A program made the translations under genes and the position numbers. From Acidimicrobiaceae bacterium (GTDB lineage Bacteria; Actinomycetota; Acidimicrobiia; Acidimicrobiales; RAAP-2), in contig PLSY01000259.1 of the NCBI GenBank assembly GCA_003164275.1, positions 1 through 10,178 of the forward strand: DNA of 10,178 bases. Reading direction: 5' to 3'. The notes under the pieces were generated by a model. The model searched no databases, was not told the origin of the DNA, and saw only the letters and a list, made by a program, of their open reading frames with translations. This document shows, piece after piece, positions 7,194-10,178 of the stretch; the first letter of the stretch is position 1; every line of letters begins with the position of its first letter.

Positions 7194-7607
7194 CTACTCC
7201 GGCTCTTCTTCGTCCTCCCATCGGGGCGAGCCTTCTCCGATCCACGTGCCGATGACTTCCTCGCACGTCACGACCAGCCCGGAGACGTTCGGGTAGCCGG
7301 CGTACGGAGCGAGCATCACCAGGGTCTCCCGCAACTCATCGGGAGTGAGCTCACCCCGCTTCAGAGCGGCTCGAGCCTGGATTTTCCACGTGTCCACGTG
7401 TCCGTTGGCAGCGATGGCGCCCATGAGCAGCAGGCGGCGAGACCGTACATCGAGGACATCGCGACCCCACACCTGGTCGAACAAGGTGGGCACCATCACG
7501 TCGCTGAAGGGCATCGTCCCTTCTGGGAGCGTGACGACGTCACCCGCATAGACATTGCGGAGCACGACTTGACCTCGCTCGTAGGAGGCAGGAGACCTGT
7601 TGGTCAT
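7194..7607 (-). CDS. Carboxymuconolactone decarboxylase (CMD/AhpD-like) family protein
   Basis: This 137-residue protein has the all-helical CMD core (about 45-122), including VRSRRLLLMGAIAANG (54-69), ARAALKRGELTPDELRETL (78-96) and APYAGYPN (100-107). This pattern is typical of the PcaC/CMD branch of the family, and the length fits. The AhpD redox motif (CxxC with His) is absent; the only Cys is C115. At the place where PcaC-type proteins usually have a His just before the RxAL helix, this protein has Q77 in WKIQARAAL. That may mean a different reaction than 4-carboxymuconolactone decarboxylation. The ATG at 7605-7607 has only a weak GAGA-type ribosome binding site. The C-terminus is very acidic (EDEEEPE). 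The alpha/beta hydrolase lies downstream on the same strand. Most likely a PcaC-like paralogue of unknown substrate. Confidence 0.8.
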   Translation of the reverse strand: MTNRSPASYERGQVVLRNVYAGDVVTLPEGTMPFSDVMVPTLFDQVWGRDVLDVRSRRLLLMGAIAANGHVDTWKIQARAALKRGELTPDELRETLVMLAPYAGYPNVSGLVVTCEEVIGTWIGEGSPRWEDEEEPE

Positions 7608-7614
7608 GTATTTC

Positions 7615-7824
7615 TCATTTCGCTAGTGTCGCCGAACTGCGACCGACCATAGGGGGCCGAGGATCGAGCGGCTCGACGGATCGCACCGGTCGACTTTGCC
7701 GTAGTTGCCGAGTTTGGACAACTTTCAAGATGGCGACGGGGAAGATGGCGCAGCCTCCTGGCTGCTGCTCGCCCACCACTCGGTTGTGCCGATACTCGAT
7801 GGGCTTGCCCATGGGTGATGGCAT
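7615..7824 (-). CDS. Possible small protein upstream of the CMD-family gene
   Basis: A 69-codon frame begins at the ATG at 7822-7824 and stops at 7615-7617, seven bases before the ATG of the CMD-family gene; such tight spacing is typical of operons. The first 33 residues (through GCAIFPVAIL) have mostly G/C third codon bases and a plausible mix of hydrophobic and charged residues. The rest has less biased codons and looks Arg/Ser/Pro-rich. No family is recognised and no strong ribosome binding site is seen (a GGGGGCGGGA stretch lies upstream). It may be a real short protein, the degraded start of a longer one, or chance. If it is not a gene, 7608-8049 is a 442-base gap with nothing else recognisable. 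Confidence 0.27.
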   Translation of the reverse strand: MPSPMGKPIEYRHNRVVGEQQPGGCAIFPVAILKVVQTRQLRQSRPVRSVEPLDPRPPMVGRSSATLAK

Positions 7825-8049
7825 CGTTCGTCCCGCCCCCGGCCTTCCCTGGCGGCATCTCGATGCGAGAGGGCCAAGCTCCGAGGCTCAGCGCAGCCGA
7901 GGTCGTCCTCGTAAAGGGGAAGGCTCGGTGCGAAAGTGGCAGAAGTACCGCAGACCCCTCTCATTTGTACCGCCACGAAGGGGCACCAGGATGCAGACGG
8001 CGCCGGGACAACAGACCGCCGGGCCATCCATCGCGATAGGCCCTCAGAC

Positions 8050-8967
8050 TCAGTGTGGGTGCGAGTGGACGGCCGGGGATGCTGACACGTGGTCCATCTC
8101 GCAAGGGTCTCCTTCCTCGTTGCACCGTTCGCATTCGAGCTCGAGTGTGCTGTGGGCGATGGCGAAGGGTGCCGCGATGGCCGCCTTCACGTGATCGCTG
8201 ACGATCTGGGCCTCTTCGAGGGTGGGGTGGCCGTCGAGGACCATATGCGCCGACAGCACCCGCATCTCGCTCGACAGGCTCCACACGTGGAGGTCGTGCA
8301 CCTCGCTAACGCCGGCGACGCCGGCCATGGCGGCGGTGAGCTTGTCGAGATCGACATCTGAAGGGGTCGATTCGAGGAGGACGGCGATGCTGCTCGTGAA
8401 TACCCGGGAAGCCTGGAACACGATGATGGCCGCCACCACCAGGGCAGAGGCTGGGTCCAACCATTTCGCAGACGGCACAAAGAGGAGGACAACGGCGGCA
8501 ACGACGACGGCCAGCGAGGCGAGGGCGTCACCGGCCATATGCAAGGCCGCCGACCGGATGTTCAGGTCTTCCGACCCGTCGTGGAGGATCAGGGCGGCCA
8601 GCCCGTTGACCAAGAGCCCGAACGAGGCGACGACGACGACGATTCCGGCCCGGATGGATTCGGGGTGTTCGAGGCGGCGAATGCTCTCGATGACGATGAG
8701 CACAGTGACCACGGCGATGAGGGCGGCATTGGCCAGGGCGGCCAGGATGGTGGCTCGGTGGTTCCCGAACGATCGCTGTGCGCTGGGGGGGCGAAGGGCG
8801 AGCCGGACGGCGGCAAGTGACAGGAGGAGGGCACCGACGTCGGAGAGGTTGTGGCCTGCGTCGGCCAACAAGCCGGTCGAATGAGCCACGGCGGCGAAGA
8901 GGATTTGGACAATGACCAAGCCGCAGTTGAGGGCCAGGCTGACAGCGAGTCGGCGTGTTCTGCTCAT
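8050..8967 (-). CDS. Cation diffusion facilitator (CDF) metal exporter, CzcD/ZitB type
   Basis: This 305-residue inner-membrane protein exports divalent metal (probably zinc) in exchange for protons. Six hydrophobic segments are visible at about 8-28, 45-58, 76-95, 108-128, 147-165 and 172-192. The transport site is intact: H39 and D43 in DAGHNLSD (TM2) and H143 and D147 in HMAGD (TM5). This HxxxD/HxxxD combination is the pattern of zinc-preferring CDFs. The C-terminal cytoplasmic domain (about 203-280) has HDLHVWSL with H224 and H227, and H241. It ends in an unusual tail with C279, C282, C289 and H293, then HSHPH, which looks metal-binding. The ATG at 8965-8967 has AGGA seven bases upstream. 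The gene is divergent from cysD, and its ribosome binding site abuts the paired elements described at 8978-9026. Confidence 0.94.
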   Translation of the reverse strand: MSRTRRLAVSLALNCGLVIVQILFAAVAHSTGLLADAGHNLSDVGALLLSLAAVRLALRPPSAQRSFGNHRATILAALANAALIAVVTVLIVIESIRRLEHPESIRAGIVVVVASFGLLVNGLAALILHDGSEDLNIRSAALHMAGDALASLAVVVAAVVLLFVPSAKWLDPASALVVAAIIVFQASRVFTSSIAVLLESTPSDVDLDKLTAAMAGVAGVSEVHDLHVWSLSSEMRVLSAHMVLDGHPTLEEAQIVSDHVKAAIAAPFAIAHSTLELECERCNEEGDPCEMDHVSASPAVHSHPH

Positions 8968-8977
8968 GGGAGTTCCT

Positions 8978-9026
8978 GGTGAGGAGCCTATCGTGGCCTC
9001 ACCGCCCTCGGATAGGGGCCCCGAGG
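8978..9026. promoter_or_regulatory. Possible H-type pseudoknot and competing hairpin between the CDF gene and cysD
   Basis: Stem 1 pairs GGTGAGG (8978-8984) with CCTCACC (8997-9003), seven perfect pairs. Its 12-base loop contains CCTATC (8987-8992), which pairs with GATAGG (9011-9016) outside the stem, giving an H-type pseudoknot. A third stem, CCTCGG (9006-9011) with CCGAGG (9021-9026), overlaps the second and would cover part of the AGGAGG on the + strand. All pairs are Watson-Crick, so either strand can fold. On the - strand the structure ends directly next to the AGGA of the CDF gene. Short perfect stems are common in GC-rich DNA, so this is a hypothesis. It does not match a riboswitch class I recognise. 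Confidence 0.3.
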
Positions 9027-9038
9027 AGGAAGGAATAC

Positions 9039-9071
9039 GTGCCCGGTTCGTCGCTGGATGCCATCGAGTAA
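9039..9071 (+). CDS. Possible 10-codon leader peptide upstream of cysD
   Basis: A perfect AGGAGG (9024-9029, extended as AGGAGGAAGGA) is followed nine bases later by GTG at 9039-9041. The frame reads MPGSSLDAIE and stops with TAA at 9069-9071. It is not in frame with cysD. The stop lies 11 bases before the best cysD start (GTG at 9083), which lacks its own good ribosome binding site. Termination-reinitiation coupling would explain how cysD is translated. The peptide contains no Cys or Met, so it is not an obvious amino-acid-sensing leader. An error that shifts frame between this ribosome binding site and cysD would be the alternative explanation. Confidence 0.38.
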   Translation: MPGSSLDAIE

Positions 9072-9082
9072 GTTGCTGTGCT

Positions 9083-10018
9083 GTGGAGAGGGGCCTAGAG
9101 ATCGACGGAGCGGGGCAGTATCAGCTGACTCAGCTGCAAGCCATCGAGGCGCAGTCGATCCATATCATCCGAGAGGTGGCGGCTGAGTTTGAGCGTCCTG
9201 TGCTGCTGTTCTCCGGCGGCAAGGACTCGGTGGTCATGCTCCGTCTGGCCCAAAAGGCGTTTTCCCCCGGTCGTCTCCCCTTCCCGGTCATGCACATCGA
9301 CACCGGGCACAACTTCCCAGAGGTCATCGACTTCCGGGACCGAATGGTGGCCGACCTCGATGCAACCTTGATCGTGGCGTCAGTCCAGGAGTCAATCGAC
9401 TCCGGCCGATCAACAGAAGAGGCTGGGCCCGACCCCTCGAGGAACCGACTGCAGACACGGACCTTGCTCGACGGCATTGCCGAGCACCGTTTCGACGCCG
9501 CCTTCGGCGGAGCCCGAAGGGACGAGGAGAAGGCCCGGGCTAAAGAGCGTGTGTACTCGTTCAGGGATGACTTCGGCCAGTGGGATCCGAAGAACCAGCG
9601 ACCCGAGCTGTGGTCGCTCTACAACGGGCGCCATCGTCCCGGCGAGCACATCCGAGTCTTCCCGCTCTCGGACTGGACCGAGCTGGATATCTGGCAGTAC
9701 ATCGGGGAGGAGAACCTCGAGCTGCCCTCGATCTACTTCTCCCACCGTCGCCAGGTGCTCCGGCGCGATGGGATGCTCCTTTCCATCAACGAGTTCATCA
9801 CGCCCCGTGAAGACGAGGACCTCTTCGAGGCCACCGTCCGCTACCGGACGGTGGGTGACATGACCTGCACCGGTGCGGTGGAGTCCAGCGCAGGAACGGT
9901 CGACGACATCATCTTGGAGGTCGCTGCCTCCCGGCTCACCGAGCGGGGGGCCACCCGCGCCGACGACCGGGTCAGCGAGGCGTCGATGGAGGATCGCAAG
10001 CGCGAGGGCTATTTTTGA
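9083..10018 (+). CDS. cysD: Sulfate adenylyltransferase subunit 2 (ATP sulfurylase small subunit)
   Basis: CysD with CysN makes adenosine 5'-phosphosulfate from sulfate and ATP, the first step of assimilatory sulfate activation. The product has 311 residues from GTG 9083, close to E. coli CysD (about 302). Conserved blocks are [22 protein letters not shown] (start near residue 15), the PP-loop SGGKDS (44-49), [12 protein letters not shown] (70-81), [15 protein letters not shown] (142-156), [17 protein letters not shown] (191-207) and the C-terminal RKREGYF. The reading frame is open upstream to 8912 and an in-frame ATG lies at 8966, but that extension has no family counterpart and runs across the divergent promoter region. 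The GTG at 9083 puts the start about 12 residues before the conserved block. No strong ribosome binding site precedes it, which ties in with the proposed leader peptide. Confidence 0.96.
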   Translation: MERGLEIDGAGQYQLTQLQAIEAQSIHIIREVAAEFERPVLLFSGGKDSVVMLRLAQKAFSPGRLPFPVMHIDTGHNFPEVIDFRDRMVADLDATLIVASVQESIDSGRSTEEAGPDPSRNRLQTRTLLDGIAEHRFDAAFGGARRDEEKARAKERVYSFRDDFGQWDPKNQRPELWSLYNGRHRPGEHIRVFPLSDWTELDIWQYIGEENLELPSIYFSHRRQVLRRDGMLLSINEFITPREDEDLFEATVRYRTVGDMTCTGAVESSAGTVDDIILEVAASRLTERGATRADDRVSEASMEDRKREGYF

Positions 10019-10178
10019 TGGAACTGCTCCGGTTCGCCACCGCGGGCTCGGTCGATGACGGCAAGAGCACGCTCATCGGCAGACTCCTCTACGACTCCAA
10101 GGCCATCTTCGAGGACCAACTCGAAGCGGTGGAGCGCGTCAGTATCCAGCGGGGCAACGACTACACCGATCTGGCCCT
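10018..10178 (+). CDS. cysN: Sulfate adenylyltransferase subunit 1 (GTPase), 3'-truncated by the window
   Basis: The ATG at 10018-10020 shares its A with the TGA of cysD, a TGATG overlap typical of translationally coupled genes. The first 53 complete codons read [18 protein letters not shown] and onward, containing the GTP-binding P-loop GSVDDGKST (residues 10-18, with K16), then [20 protein letters not shown]. This is the characteristic start of CysN/NodQ, an EF-Tu-like GTPase that couples GTP hydrolysis to sulfate adenylation. Whether an APS kinase domain (CysC) is fused at the C-terminus cannot be seen because the window ends. Confidence 0.95.
   Translation, partial: MELLRFATAGSVDDGKSTLIGRLLYDSKAIFEDQLEAVERVSIQRGNDYTDLA

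Noticed and set aside
8912..9082. cysD starting at 8912 or at the ATG at 8966
   Set aside because: The extra residues have no CysD counterpart and the segment crosses the start codon and leader of the divergent CDF gene; conserved CysD sequence begins near 9119.

Overview
This is a high-GC window with dense coding on both strands and mostly G/C-ending codons. Its genes (gatB, cysD/cysN, a PrmC-like methyltransferase, a CDF transporter, a secreted GH43-type protein) fit a free-living high-GC actinobacterium (Actinomycetota), perhaps an acidimicrobial lineage. That placement is inference; no marker gene here fixes the taxon. No mobile element, CRISPR array, tRNA or rRNA gene was found.

Layout. 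Positions 1-1188 hold the 3' part of gatB (+). A PrmC/HemK-like methyltransferase converges on it (1226-2017, -). Divergent from that is a + pair: a HAD phosphatase (2163-2864) and a D-2-hydroxyacid dehydrogenase (2924-3883). Converging on this pair is a membrane-anchored or secreted five-bladed-propeller glycosidase of GH43 type (3898-5097, -). About 980 bases without a convincing gene follow (5098-6076). They contain a tandem array of 10-bp GTGG-type boxes and a cluster of inverted repeats, including a nested hairpin at 5725-5786. Next is a - strand group: a possible small protein (7615-7824), a carboxymuconolactone-decarboxylase-family protein (7194-7607) and an alpha/beta hydrolase (6077-7039). 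A CDF metal-cation exporter (8050-8967, -) is divergent from the sulfate-activation genes cysD (9083-10018, +) and cysN (from 10018, cut by the window end).

How the genes work together. CysD and CysN form ATP sulfurylase, the entry step of assimilatory sulfate reduction; their reading frames overlap by one base, as expected for a translationally coupled operon. The decarboxylase-like protein and the hydrolase resemble in kind, but not clearly in detail, the PcaC/PcaD pair of the beta-ketoadipate pathway. The other genes look like independent housekeeping or accessory units.

The most interesting non-coding region is the 115-base divergent gap between the CDF gene and cysD. It can be drawn as an H-type pseudoknot abutting the CDF ribosome binding site, with a competing hairpin. 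On the cysD side it carries a perfect AGGAGG followed by a 10-codon open reading frame that stops 11 bases before the best cysD start, which itself lacks a good ribosome binding site. The second is the orphan region 5098-6076. No proven new system is visible; both are hypotheses with stated tests.
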